A model generated the notes under the pieces. The model searched no databases. It had not been told where the DNA came from and worked only from the letters and a program-made list of their open reading frames with translations. Shown piece after piece: positions 38,024-51,425 of a stretch of 64,000 nt of DNA (its first letter is position 1; every line of letters starts with the position of its first letter). This stretch comes from Hydractinia symbiolongicarpus (taxonomy: Eukaryota > Cnidaria > Hydrozoa > Anthoathecata > Hydractiniidae), in the NCBI RefSeq assembly GCF_029227915.1, contig NC_079877.1, forward strand, positions 5,830,001 to 5,894,000. Direction: 5' to 3'. Position numbers and translations under genes: made by a program.

Positions 38024-39035
38024 GACGCTGAATAAAAGAAGTTTAATCGCCGGCAATCGAAAACCTGCAATTTCCCGTAAATCCCGGCTTGGCCCGTATA
38101 GTCAAAAGTATACAAAGAAAGTACCCAGGGAGTAAACTCATTTCCCGAAAGATTTTTTAAATTATTTTTTCACCACTAAAACGCATGAAACTTGTAGTTT
38201 TCAAAAATGTTTTCATTTTTGATGAGACGCTGAATAAAAGAAGTTTAATCGCCGGCAAACGAAAACCCGCGATTTCCCGTAAATCCCGGGCTTGGCCCGT
38301 ATAGTCAAAAGTATACAAAGGAAGTACCCAGGGAGTAAACTCATTTCCCGAACGATTTTTTATATTATTTTTTTACCACTAAACGCATGAGACTTGTAGT
38401 TTTCAAAAATATTTTCATATTTGATGGGACGCTGAATAAAAGAAGTTTAATCGCCGGCAAACGAAAATTCGCGATTTCCCGTAAATCCCGGACTCGGCTC
38501 GTATAGTCAAAAGTATACAAAGAAGTACCCAGGGAGTAAACTCATTTCCCGAACGATTTTTTAAATTATTTTTTCACCACTAAAACGCATGAGACTTGTA
38601 GTTTTCAAAAATGTTTTCATTTTTGATGAGACGCTTAATGAAAGAGGTTTAATCGCCGGCAAACGAAATCCCGCGTTTTCCCGTAAATCCGGGATTTGGC
38701 CCGTATAGTCGAATGTATACAAAGAAAGTACCCAGGGAGTAAACTCATTTCCCGAACGATTTTTTAAATTTTTTTTTCACCACTAATACGCATGAGACTT
38801 GTAGTTTTCAAAAATGTTTTCATTTTTGATGAGACGCTTAATGAAAGAGATTTAATCGCAGGAAAACGAAATCCCGCGTTTTTCCGTAAATCCGGGGCTT
38901 GGCCCGTATAGTCGAATGTATACAAAGAAAATACCCAGGGAGTAAACTCATTTCCCGAACGATTTTTTAAATTTTTTTTTCACCACTAAAACGCATGAGA
39001 CTTTTAGTTTTCAAAATTGTTTTCATTTTTGATGA
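38024..39035 (+). repeat. Ten-monomer HOR copy of 36.0-37.0 kb
   Basis: Offset is about 2024-2026 bp. Tags are GCATGAAACTTG, CAAAGAAGTACCC (36494, 38520), CCGGGATTTGG, GCGTTTTTCCG and AAAATTGTTTTC (36993, 39013). Confidence 0.75.
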
Positions 39036-39238
39036 GACGCTCAATGAAAGAGATTTAATCGCCGGAAAACAAAAACCCGCGATTTCCCGTAAATCCCGGG
39101 CTTGGCCCGTATAGTCGAATGTATACAAAGAAAGTACCCTGTGAGTAAACTCATTTCCAGAACGATTTTTTAAATTATTTTTTCACCACTAAAACGCATA
39201 AGACTTGTAGTTTTTAAAAATGTTTTCATTTTTGATGA
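39036..39238 (+). repeat. Hybrid monomer, B2 head with GCCGGAAAAC body
   Basis: It begins GCTCAATGAAAGAGATTTAA like B2, then reads GCCGGAAAACAAAAACCC and ACCCTGTGAG like the monomer that usually follows B2. The switch lies between GATTTAATCGC and CGGAAAAC. Confidence 0.7.
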
Positions 39239-41667
39239 GACCCTGAATAAAAGAAGTTTAATCGCCGGCAAAAGAAAACCCGCGATTTCCCGTAAATCCC
39301 GGCTTGGCCGTATAGTCAAAAGTAGACAAAGAAAGTACCCAGGGAGTAAACTCATTTCCCGAACGATTTTTTAAATTATTTTTTCACCACTAAAACGCAT
39401 GAGACTTGTAGTTTTAAAAAATGTTTTTATTTTTGATGAGACGCTGAATAAAAGAAGTTTAATCGCCGGCAAACGAAAACCCGCGATTTCCCGTAAATCC
39501 CGGGCTTGGCACGTATAGTCGAATGTATACAAAGAAAGTACCCTGTGAGTAAACTCATTTCCAGAACGATTTTTTAAATTATTTTTTCACCACTAAAGCC
39601 CATGAGACTTTTAGTTTTTAAAAATGTTTTCATTTTTGATGAGACGCTGAATAAAAGAAGTTTAATCGCCGGCAAACGAAAACCCGCGATTTCCCGTAAA
39701 TCCCGGGCTTGGCCCGTATAGTCAAAAGTATACAAAGAAAGTACCCAGGTAGTAAACTCATTTCCCGAACGATTTTTTATATTATTTTTTTACCACTAAA
39801 CGCATGAGACTTGTAGTTTTCAAAAATATTTTCATATTTGATGGGACGCTGAATAAAAGAAGTTTAATCGCCGGCAAACGAAAACCCGCGATTTCCCGTA
39901 AATCCCGGGCTTGGCACGTTTAGTCGAATGAATACAAAGAAAGTACCCTGTGAGTAAACTCATTTCCAGAACGATTTTTTAAATTATTTTTTCACCACTA
40001 AAGCGCATGAGACTTGTAGTTTTTAAAAATGTTTTCATTTTTGATGAGACGCTGAATAAAAGAAGTTTAATCGCCGGCAAACGAAAACCCGCGATTTCCC
40101 GTAAATCCTGGGCTTGGCCCGTATAGTCAAAAGTATACAAAGAAAGTACCCAGGGAGTAAACTCATTTCCCGAACGATTTTTTAAATTACTTTTTCACCA
40201 CTAAAACGCATGAGACTTGTAGTTTTTAAAAATGTTTTCATTTTTGATGAGACGCTGAATAAAAGAAGTTCAATCGCCGGCAAACGAAAACCTGCGATTT
40301 CCCGTAAATCCTGGACTCGGCCCGTATAGTCAAAAGTATACAAAGAAAGTACCCAGGGAGTAAACTCATTTCCCGAACGATTTTTTACATTATTTTTTTA
40401 CCACTAAACGCATGAGGCTTGTAGTTTTCTAAAATATTTTCATATTTGATGGGACGCTGAATAAAAGAAGTTTAATCGCCGGCAAACGAAAATCAGCGAT
40501 TTCCCGTAAATCCCGGACTCGGCCCGTATAGTCAAAAGTATACAAAGAAAGTACCCAGGGAGTAAACTCATTTCCCGAACGATTTTTTATATTATTTTTT
40601 TACCACTAAACGCATGAGACTTGTAGTTTTCAAAAATATCTTCATATTTGATGGGACGCTGAATAAAAAAAGTTTAATCGCCGGCAAACGAAAATCTGCG
40701 ATTTCCCGTAAATCCCGGACTCGGTCCGTATTATCAAAAGTATACAAAGAAAGTACCCAGGGAGTAAACTCATTTCCCGAACGATTTTTTAAATTATTTT
40801 TTCACCACTAAAACGCATGAGACTTGTAGTTTTTAAGAATGTTTTCATTTTTGATGAGACGCTGAATAAAAGCAGTTTAATCGCCGGCAAACTAAAACCC
40901 GCGATTTCCCGTAAATTCCGGGCTTGGCACGTATAGTCGCATGTATACAAAGAAAGTACACTGTGAGTAAACTCATTTCCAGAACGATTTTTTAAATTAT
41001 TTTTTCACCACTAAAACGCATAAGACTTGTAGTTTTTAAAAATGTTTTCATTTTTAATGAGACGCTGCATAAAGGAAGTTTAATCGCCGGCAAACGAAAA
41101 CCTGCGATTTCCCGTAAATCCCGGCTTGGCCCATATAGTCAAAAGTATACAAAGAAAGTACCTAGGGAGTAAACTCATTTCCCGAAAGATTTTTTAAATT
41201 ATTTTTTCACCACTAAAACGCATGAGACTTGTAGTTTTCAAAAATGTTTTCATTTTTGATGAGACGCTGAATAAAAGAAGTTTAATCGCCGGCAAACGAA
41301 AACCCGCGATTTCCCGTAAATCCCGGGCTTGGCCCGTATAGTCAAAAGTATACAAAGGAAGTACCCAGGCAGTAAACTCATTTCCCGAACGATTTTTTAT
41401 ATTATTTTTTTACCACTAAACGCATGAGACTTGTAGTTTTCAAAAATATTTTCATATTTGATGGGACGCTGAATAAAAGAAGTTTAATCGCCGGCAAACG
41501 AAAATTCGCGATTTCCCGTAAATCCCGGACTCGGCCCGTATAGTCAAAAGTATACAAAGAAAGTACCCAGGGAGTAAACTCATTTCCCGAACGATTTTTT
41601 AAAATACTTTTTCACCACTAAAACGCATGAGACTTGTAGTTTTTAAAAATGTTTTCATTTTTGATGA
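39239..41667 (+). repeat. Mixed monomer stretch, G-, H- and C-type
   Basis: It contains a type G monomer at about 39240, the H tag at 40387, GTATTATCAAAAG at about 40729 and a type C monomer at about 40870. The order resembles 29.9-31.2 kb with more substitutions. No unique DNA was seen. Confidence 0.7.
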
Positions 41668-43820
41668 GACGCTGAATAAAAGAAGTTCAATCGCCGGCAA
41701 ACGAAAACCTGCGATTTCCCGTAAATCCTGGACTCGGCCCGTATAGTCAAAAGTATACAAAGAAAGTACCCAGGGAGTAAACTCATTTCCCGAACGATTT
41801 TTTAAATTATTTTTTCACCACTAAAACGCATGAGACTTGTAGTTTTCAAAAATGTTTTCATTTTTGATGAGACGCTTAATGAAAGAGATTTAATCGCAGG
41901 AAAACGAAATCCCGCGTTTTCCCGTAAATCCGGGGCTTGGCCCGTATAGTCGAATGTATACAAAGAAAGTACCCAGGGAGTAAACTCATTTCCCGAACGA
42001 TTTTTTAAATTTTTTTTTCACCACTAAAACGCATGAGACTTGTAGTTTTCAAAAATGTTTTCATTTTTGATGAGACGCTTAATGAAAGAGGTTTAATCGC
42101 CGTAAAACGAAAACCCGCGATTTACCGTAAATCCCAGGCTTGGCCCGAATAGTCGAATGTATACAAAGAAAGTACCCTGTGAGTAAACTCATTTCCAGAA
42201 CGATTTTTTAAATTATTTTTTCACCACTAAAACGCATAAGACTTGTAGTTTTTAAAAATGTTTTCATTTTTGATGAGACGCTGAATAAAAGAAGTTTAAT
42301 CGCCGGCAAAAGAAAACCCGCGATTTTCCGTAAATCCCGGCTTGGCCGTATAGTCAAAAGTATACAAAGAAAGTACCCAGGGAGTAAACTCATTTCCCGA
42401 ACGATTTTTTAAATTATTTTTTCACCACTAAAACGCATGAGACTTGTAGTTTTAAAAAATGTTTTTATTTTTGATGAGACGCTGAATAAAAGAAGTTTAA
42501 TCGCCGGCAAACGAAAACCCGCGATTTCCCGTAAATCCCGGGCTTGGCACGTATAGTCGAATGCATACAAAGAAAGTACCCTGTGAGTAAACTCATTTCC
42601 AGAACGATTTTTTAAATTATTTTTTCACCACTAAAGCCCATGAGACTTGTAGTTTTTAAAAATGTTTTCATTTTTGATGAGACGCTGAATAAAAGAAGTT
42701 TAATCGCCGGCAAATGAAAACCCGCGATTTTCCGTAAATCCCGGGCTCGGCCCGTATAGTCAAAAGTATACAAAGAAAGTACCCAGGTAGTAAACTCATT
42801 TCCCGAACGATTTTTTGCATTATTTTTTACCACTAAACGCATGAGACTTGTAGTTTTCAAAAATATTTTCATATTTGATGGGACGCTGAATAAAAGAAGT
42901 TTAATCGCCGGAAAACGAAAATCCGCGATTTCCCGTAAATCCCGGACTCGGCCCGTATAGTCAAAAGTATACAAAGAAAGTACCCAGGGAGTAAACTCAT
43001 TTCCCGAACGATTTTTTAAATTATTTTTTCACCACTAAAACGCATGAGACTTGTTGTTTTCAAAAATGTTTTCATTTTTGATGAGACGCTGAATAAAAGA
43101 AGTTTAATCGCCGGCAAACGAAAACCCGCGATTTGCCGTAAATCCCGGGCTTGGCCCGTATAGTCAAAAGTATACAAAGAAAGTACCCAGGGAGTAAACT
43201 CATTTCCCGAACGATTTTTTAAATTATTTTTTCACCACTAAAACGCATGAGACTTGTAGTTTTCAAAAATGTTTTTGTTTTTGATGAGACGCTTAATGAA
43301 AGAGGTTTAATCGCCGGCAAACGAAATCCCGCGTTTTCCCGTAAATCCGGGGTTTGGCCCGTATAGTCGAATGTATACAAAGAAAGTACCCAGGGAGTAA
43401 ACTCATTTCCCGAACGATTTTTTATATTATTTTTTTACCACTAAACGCATGAGACTTGTAGTTTTCAAAAATATTTTCATATTTGATGGGACGCTGAATA
43501 AAAGAAGTTTAATCGCCGGCAAACGAAAACCCGCGATTTCCCTTTAATCCCGGACTCGGCCCGTATAGTCAAAAGTATACAAAGAAAGTACCCAGGGAGT
43601 AAACTCATTTCCCGAACGATTTTTTAAATTATTTTTTCACCACTAAAACGCATGAGACTTGTAGTTTTCAAAAATGTTTTCATTTTTGATGAGACGCTTA
43701 ATGAAAGAGGTTTAATCGCCGGCAAACGAAATCCCGCGTTTTCCCGTAAATCCGGGGTTTGGCCCGTATAGTCGAATGTATACAAACAAAGTACCCAGGG
43801 AGTAAACTCATTTCCCGAAC
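41668..43820 (+). repeat. 2153-bp tandem duplication, unit 1
   Basis: Starts GACGCTGAATAAAAGAAGTT and ends CATTTCCCGAAC. It includes the rare tags GCCGTAAAACG (about 42099), TTTTTTGCATTATTTTTTAC (about 42811), ACTTGTTGTTTTC and TTTCCCTTTAATCC (about 43538), each found again 2153 bp later. Confidence 0.93.
43693..43820 (+). repeat. Shortened monomer (128 bp) at an out-of-register junction
   Basis: CCCGAAC at 43820 is followed at once by GACGCTGAAT. About 75 bp, comprising the AT-rich block, the dyad and both ATGAGAC repeats, are missing. The right side is the start of unit 2 of the 2153-bp duplication. At the equivalent place in unit 2 (45973/45974) the monomer is complete. Confidence 0.92.
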
Positions 43821-45973
43821 GACGCTGAATAAAAGAAGTTCAATCGCCGGCAAACGAAAACCTGCAATTTCCCGTAAATCCTGGACTCGGCCCGTATAGT
43901 CAAAAGTATACAAAGAAAGTACCCAGGGAGTAAACTCATTTCCCGAACGATTTTTTAAATTATTTTTTCACCACTAAAACGCATGAGACTTGTAGTTTTC
44001 AAAAATGTTTTCATTTTTGATGAGACGCTTAATGAAAGAGATTTAATCGCAGGAAAACGAAATCCCGCGTTTTCCCGTAAATCCGGGGCTTGGCCCGTAT
44101 AGTCGAATGTATACAAAGAAAGTACCCAGGGAGTAAACTCATTTCCCGAACGATTTTTAAAATTTTTTTTTCACCACTAAAACGCATGAGACTTGTAGTT
44201 TTCAAAAATGTTTTCATTTTTGATGAGACGCTTAATGAAAGAGGTTTAATCGCCGTAAAACGAAAACCCGCGATTTACCGTAAATCCCGGGCTTGGCCCG
44301 AATAGTCGAATGTATACAAAGAAAGTACCCTGTGAGTAAACTCATTTCCAGAACGATTTTTTAAATTATTTTTTCACCACTAAAACGCATAAGACTTGTA
44401 GTTTTTAAAAATGTTTTCATTTTTGATGAGACGCTGAATAAAAGAAGTTTAATCGCCGGCAAAAGAAAACCCGCGATTTCCCGTAAATCCCGGCTTGGCC
44501 GTATAGTCAAAAGTATACAAAGAAAGTACCCAGGGAGTCAACTCATTTCCCGAACGATTTTTTAAATTATTTTTTCACCACTAAAACGCATGAGACTTGT
44601 AGTTTTAAAAAATGTTTTTATTTTTGATGAGACGCTGAATAAAAGAAGTTTAATCGCCGGCAAACGAAAACCCGCGATTTCCCGTAAATCCCGGGCTTGG
44701 CACGTATAGTCGAATGTATACAAAGAAAGTACCCTGTGAGTAAACTCATTTCCAGAACGATTTTTTAAATTATTTTTTCACCACTAAAGCCCATGAGACT
44801 TGTAGTTTTTAAAAATGTTTTCATTTTTGATGAGACGCTGAATAAAAGAAGTTTAATCGCCGGCAAATGAAAACCCGCGATTTTCCGTAAATCCCGGGCT
44901 CGGCCCGTATAGTCAAAAGTATACAAAGAAAGTACCCAGGTAGTAAACTCATTTCCCGAACGATTTTTTGCATTATTTTTTACCACTAAACGCATGAGAC
45001 TTGTAGTTTTCAAAAATATTTTCATATTTGATGGGACGCTGAATAAAAGAAGTTTAATCGCCGGAAAACGAAAATCCGCGATTTCCCGTAAATCCCGGAC
45101 TCGGCCCGTATAGTCAAAAGTATACAAAGAAAGTACCCAGGAAGTAAACTCATTTCCCGAACGATTTTTTAAATTATTTTTTCACCACTAAAACGCATGA
45201 GACTTGTTGTTTTCAAAAATTTTTTCATTTTTGATGAGACGCTGAATAAAAGAAGTTTAATCGCCGGCAAACGAAAACCCGCGATTTGCCGTAAATCCCG
45301 GGCTTGGCTCGTATAGTCAAAAGTATACAAAGAAAGTACCCAGGGAGTAAACTCATTTCCCGAACGATTTTTTAAATTATTTTTTCACCACTAAAACGCA
45401 TGAGACTTGTAGTTTTCAAAAATGTTTTCGTTTTTGATGAGACGCTTAATGAAAGAGGTTTAATCGCCGGCAAACGAAATCCCGCGTTTTCCCGTAAATC
45501 CGGGGTTTGGCCCGTATAGTCGAATGTATACAAAGAAAGTACCCAGGGAGTAAACTCATTTCCCGAACGATTTTTTATATTATTTTTTTACCACTAAACG
45601 CATGAGACTTGTAGTTTTCAAAAATATTTTCATATTTGATGGGACGCTGAATAAAAGAAGTTTAATCGCCGGCAAACGAAAACCCGCGATTTCCCTTTAA
45701 TCCCGGACTCGGCCCGTATAGTCAAAAGTATACAAAGAAAGTACCCAGGGAGTAAACTCATTTCCCGAACGATTTTTTAAATTATTTTTTCACCACTAAA
45801 ACGCATGAGACTTGTAGTTTTCAAAAATGTTTTCATTTTTGATGAGACGCTTAATGAAAGAGGTTTAATCGCCGGCAAACGAAATCCCGCGTTTTCCCGT
45901 AAATCCGGGGTTTGGCCCGTATAGTCGAATGTATACAAACAAAGTACCCAGGGAGTAAACTCATTTCCCGAAC
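43821..45973 (+). repeat. 2153-bp tandem duplication, unit 2
   Basis: Co-linear with 41668-43820 with few substitutions (for example TTTTCCG/TTTCCCG at about 42326/44479, and GCATAC/GTATAC at about 42563/44716). The constant 2153-bp offset through eleven monomer starts makes this the clearest single duplication in the window. Confidence 0.93.
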
Positions 45974-47229
45974 GATTTTTTAAATTTTTTTTTCACCACT
46001 AATACGTATGAGAATTGTAGTTTTCAAAAATGTTTTCATTTTTGATGAGACGCTTAATGAAAGAGGTTTAATCGGCGGAAAACGAAAACCCGCGATTTCC
46101 CGTAAATCCCGGGCTTGGCCCGTATAGTCGAATGTATACAAAGAAAGTACCCTGTGAGTAAACTCATTTCCAGAACGATTTTTTAAATTATTTTTTCACC
46201 ACTAAAACGCATAAGACTTGTAGTTTTTAAAAATGTTTTCATTTTTGATGAGACGCTGAATAAAAGAAGTTTAATCTCCGGCAAACGAAAACCCGCGATT
46301 TCCCGTAAATCCCGGCTTGGCCCGTATAGTCAAAAGTATACAAAGAAAGTACCCAGGGAGTAAACTCATTTCCCGAACGATTTTTTAAATTATTTTTTCA
46401 CCACTAAAACGCATGAGACTTGTAGTTTTAAAAAATGTTTTTATTTTTGATGAGACGCTGAATAAAAGAAGTTTAATCGCCGGCAAACGAAAACCCGCGA
46501 TTTCCCGTAAATCCCGGGCTTGGCACGTATAGTCGAATGTATACAAAGAAAGTACCCTGTGAGTAAACTCATTTCCAGAACGATTTTTTAAATTATTTTT
46601 TCACCACTAAAGCCCATGAGACTTGTAGTTTTTAAAAATGTTTTCATTTTTGATGAGACGCTGAATAAAAGAAGTTTAATCGCCGGCAAACGAAAACCCG
46701 CGATTTCCCGTAAATCCCGGCTTGGCCCGTATAGTCAAAAGTAAACAAAGAAAGTATCCAGGCAGTAAACTCATTTCCCGAACGATTTTTTAAATTATTT
46801 TTTCACCACTAAAACGCATGAGACTTGTAGTTTTCAAAAATGTTTTCATTTTTGATGAGACGCTGAATAAAAGAATTTTAATCGCCGGCAAACGAAAACC
46901 CGCGATTTCCCGTAAATCCCGGGCTTGGCACGTATAGTCGAATGTATACAAAGAAAGTACCCTGTGAGTAAACTCATTTCCAGAACGATTTTTTAAATTA
47001 TTTTTTCACCACTAAAGCGCATGAGACTTGTAGTTTTTAAAAATGTTTTCATTTTTGATGAGACGCTGAATAAAAGAAGTTTAATCGCCGGCAAACGAAA
47101 ACCCGCGATTTCCCGTAAATCCCGGGCTTGGCCCGTATAGTCAAAAGTATACAAAGAAAGTACCCAGGGAGTAAACTCATTTCCCGAACGATTTTTTAAA
47201 TTACTTTTTCACCACTAAAACGCATGTGA
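45974..47229 (+). repeat. Mixed monomer stretch
   Basis: Resembles 57.3-58.0 kb: an AATACG end, a GCCGGAAAAC or GGCGGAAAAC monomer, then a TTTTAAAAAATG end and an AAAGCCCATG end. The single oddities AATACGTATGAGAATTG (about 46010) and AATCTCCGGC (46273) are isolated substitutions. Confidence 0.7.
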
Positions 47230-48035
47230 CTTGTAGTTTTTAAAAATGTTTTCATTTTTGATGAGACGCTGAATAAAAGAAGTTCAATCGCCGGCAAACG
47301 AAAACCTGCGATTTCCCGTAAATCTTGGACTCGGCCCGTATAGTCAAAAGTATACAAAGAAAGTACCCAGGGAGTTAACTCATTTCCCGAACGATTTTTT
47401 ACATTATTTTTTACCACTAAACGCATGAGGCTTGTAGTTTTCAAAAATATTTTCATATTTGAGGGACGCTGAATAAAAGAAGTTTAATCGCCGGCAAACG
47501 AAAATCCGCGATTTCCCGTAAATCCCGGACTCGGCCCGTATAGTCAAAAGTATACAAAGAAAGTACCCAGGGAGTAAACTCATTTCCCGAACGATTTTTT
47601 ATATTATTTTTTTTACCACTAAACGCATGAGACTTGTAGTTTTTAAAAATGTTTTCATTTTTGATGAGACGCTGAATAAAAGAAGTTCAATCGCCGGCAA
47701 ACGAAAACCTGCGATTTCCCGTAAATCTTGGACTCGGCCCGTATAGTCAAAAGTATACAAAGAAAGTACCCAGGGAGTTAACTCATTTCCCGAACGATTT
47801 TTTACATTATTTTTTACCACTAAACGCATGAGGCTTGTAGTTTTCAAAAATATTTTCATATTTGAGGGACGCTGAATAAAAGAAGTTTAATCGCCGGCAA
47901 ACGAAAATCCGCGATTTCCCGTAAATCCCGGACTCGGCCCGTATAGTCAAAAGTATACAAAGAAAGTACCCAGGGAGTAAACTCATTTCCCGAACGATTT
48001 TTTATATTATTTTTTTTACCACTAAACGCATGAGA
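47230..48035 (+). repeat. 403-bp two-monomer tandem duplication
   Basis: About 47230-47632 is repeated as 47633-48035. AAATCTTGGACTCGG, GGAGTTAACTC, TTTTTTACATTA and TTTGAGGGACG each occur twice at offset 403. The monomer at 47465-47667 is the junction hybrid: a TTTTTTTTACCACTAAACG end joined to TTTTTAAAAATG. Confidence 0.85.
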
Positions 48036-49370
48036 CTTGTAGTTTTCAAAAATATCTTCATATTTGATGGGACGCTTGATAAAAGAAGTTTAATCGCCGG
48101 CAAACGAAAATCCGCGATTTCCCGTAAATCCCGGACTCGGCCCGTATAATCAAAAGTATACAAAGAAAGTACCCAGGGAGTAAACTCATTTCCCGAACGA
48201 TTTTTTAAATTATTTTTTCACCACTAAAACGCATGAGACTTGTAGTTTTTAAGAATGTTTTCATTTTTGATGAGACGCTGAATAAAAGCAGTTTAATCGC
48301 CGGCAAACTAAAACCCGCGATTTCCCGTAAATCCCGGGCTTGGCACGTATAGTCGCATGTATACAAAGAAAGTACACTGTGAGTAAACTCATTTCCAGAA
48401 CGATTTTTTAAATTATTTTTTCACCACTAAAACGCATAAGACTTGTAGTTTTTAAAAATGTTTTCATTTTTGATGAGACGCTGAATAAAAGAAGTTTAAT
48501 CGCCGGCAAACGAAAACCTGCGATTTCCCGTAAATCCCGGCTTGGCCCGTATAGTCAAAAGTATACAAAGAAAGTACCCAGGGAGTAAACTCATTTCCCG
48601 AAAGATTTTTTAAATTATTTTTTCACCACTAAAACGCATGAGACTTGTAGTTTTCAAAAATTTTTTCATTTTTAATGAGACGCTGAATAAAAGAAGTTTA
48701 TTCGCCGGCAAACGAAAACCCGCGATTTCCCGTAAATCCCGGGCTTGGCCCGTATAGTCAAAAGTATACAAAGGAAGTACCCAGGGAGTAAACTCATTTC
48801 CCGAACGATTTTTTATATTATTTTTTTACCACTAAACGCATGAGACTTGTAGTTTTCAAAATTATTTTCATATTTGATGGGACGCTGAATAAAAGAAGTT
48901 TAATCGCCGGCAAACGAAAATTCGCGATTTCCCGTAAATCCCGGACTCGGCCCGTATAGTCAAAAGTATACAAAGAAGTACCCAGGGAGTAAACTCATTT
49001 CCCGAACGATTTTTTAAATTTTTTTTTCACCACTAATACGCATGAGACTTGTAGTTTTCAAAAATGTTTTCATTTTTGATGAGACGCTTAATGAAAGAGA
49101 TTTATTCGCAGGAAAACGAAATCCCGCGATTTCCCGTAAATCCCGGGCTTGGCCCGTATAGTCGAATGTATACAAAGAAAGTACCCTGTGAGTAAACTCA
49201 TTTCCAGGACGATTTTTTAAATTATTTTTTCACCACTAAAGCCCATGAGACTTGTAGTTTTTAAAAATGTTTTCATTTTTGATGAGACGCTGAATAAAAG
49301 AAGTTTAATCGCCGGCAAAAGAAAACCCGCGATTTCCCGTAAATCCCGGCCTGGCCCGTATAGTCAAAAG
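48036..49370 (+). repeat. Mixed monomer stretch with a B2 hybrid
   Basis: The order GTATAATC monomer, type C, then AAAG-TTTTTTAAATT resembles 30.4-31.2 kb and 35.7-36.5 kb. The monomer at 49083-49285 starts like B2 (GAGATTTATTCGCAGG) and switches at CCCGCG to ATTTCCCG and ACCCTGTGAG, so it is a hybrid. Confidence 0.7.
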
Positions 49371-51425
49371 TATACAAAGAAAGTACCCAGGTAGTAAACT
49401 CATTTCCCGAACGATTTTTTATATTATTTTTTTACCACTAAACGCATGAGACTTGTAGTTTTCAAAAATATTTTCATATTTGATGGGACGCTGAATAAAA
49501 GAAGTTTAATCGCCGGCAAACGAAAATCCGCGATTTCCCGTAAATGCCGGACTCGGCCCGTATAGTCAAAAGTATACAAAGAAAGTACATAGGGAGTAAA
49601 CTCATTTCCCGAATGATTTTTTAAATTATTTTTTCGCCACTAAAACGCATCAGACTTGTTGTTTTCAAAAAGGTTTTCATTTTTGATGAGACGCTGAATA
49701 AAAGAAGTTTAATCGCCGGCAAACGAAAACCCGCGATTTGCCGTAAATCCCGGGCTTGACCCGTATAGTCGAAAGTATACAAAGAAAGTACCCAGGGAGT
49801 AAACTCATTTCCAGAACGATTTTTTAAATTATTTTTTCACCACTAAAACGCATAAGACTTGTAGTTTTTAAAAATGTTTTCATTTTTGATAAGACGGTGA
49901 ATGAAAGAGGTTTAATCGCCGGAAAACGAAAACCCGCGATTTCCCGTAAATCCCGGGCTTGGCCCGTATAGTCGAATGTATACAAAGAAAGTACCCTGTG
50001 AGTAAACTCATTTCCAGAACGATTTTTTAAATTATTTTTTCACCACTAAAACGCATAAGACTTGTAGTTGTTAAAAATGTCTTCATTTTTGATGAGACCC
50101 TGAATAAAAGAAGTTTAATCGCCGGCAAAAGAAAACCCGCGATTTCCCGTAAATCCCGGCTTGGCCGTATAGTCAAAAGTATACAAAGAAAGTACCCAGG
50201 GAGTAAACTCATTTCCCGAACGATTTTTAAATTATTTCTTCACCACTAAAACGCATGAGACTTGTAGATTTAAAAAATGTTTTTATTTTTGATGAGACGC
50301 TGAATAAAAGAAGTTTAATCGCCGGCAAACGAAAACCCGAGATTTCCCGTAAATCCTGGGCTTGGCACGTATAGTCGAATGTATACAAAGAAAGTACCCT
50401 GTGAGTAAACTCATTTCCAGAACGATTTTTTAAATTATTTTTTCACCACTAAAGCCCATGAGACTTGTAGTTTTTAAAAATGTTTTCATTTTTGATGAGA
50501 CGCTGAATAAAAGAAGTTTAATCGCCGGCAAACGAAAACCCGCGATTTCCCGTAAATCCCGGGCTTGGCCCGTATAGTCAAAAGTATACAAAGAAAGTAC
50601 CCAGGTAGTAAACTCATTTCCCGAACTATTTTTTATATTATTTTTTTACCACTAAACGCATGAGACTTGTAGTTTTCAAAAATATTTTCATATTTGATGG
50701 GACGCTGAATAAAAGAAGTTTAATCGCCGGCAAACGAAAATCCGCGATTTCCCGTAAATCCCGGACTCGGCCCGTATAGTCAAAAGTATACAAAGAAAGT
50801 ACACAGGGAGTAAACTCATTTCCCGATCGATTTTTTAATTTATTTTTTCACCACTAAAACGCATGAGACTTGTTGTTTTCAAAAATGTTTTCATTTTTGA
50901 TGAGACGCTGAATAAAAGAAGTTTAATCGCCGGCAAACGAAAACCCCCGATTTGCCGTAAATCCCTGGCTTGGCCCGTATAGTCAAAAGTATACAAAGAA
51001 AGTACCCAGGGAGTAAACTCATTTCCAGAACGATTTTTTAAATTATTTTTTCACCACTAAAACGCATAAGACTTGTAGTTTTTAAAAATGTTTTCATTTT
51101 TGATGAGACGCTGAATAAAAGAAGTTTAATCGCCGGCAAACGAAAACCCGCGATTTCCCGTAAATCCCGGGCTTGGACCGTATGGTCAAAAGTATACAAA
51201 GGAAGTACCCAGGGAGTAAACTCATTTCCCGAACGATTTTTTATATTATTTTTTTACCACTAAACGCATGAGACTTGTAGTTTTCAAAAATATTTTCATA
51301 TTTGATGGGACGCTGAATAAAAGAAGTTTAATCGCCGGCAAACGAAAATCCGCGATTTCCCGTAAATCCCGGACTCGGCCCGTATAGTCAAATGTATACA
51401 AAGAAAGTACCCAGGGAGTAAACTC
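49371..51425 (+). repeat. 19-monomer HOR relation, copy 1
   Basis: Matches about 53216-55270 at offset 3845. Tags are TTTTTTCGCCACTAAAAC (49635, 53480), CAAAAAGGTTTTC, GTACATAGGG, AACCCGAGATTTCCC (about 50335, 54180) and GTCAAATGTATAC (about 51387, 55232). It contains a seven-monomer relation (about 1416 bp) to 51.4-52.8 kb. Confidence 0.82.

Noticed and set aside
42612-45127. 120-121-codon minus-strand open frames at 42612-42974 and 44765-45127 (also 12479-12844)
   Set aside because: Same explanation: composites of two monomers. The first pair are simply the two units of the 2153-bp duplication.
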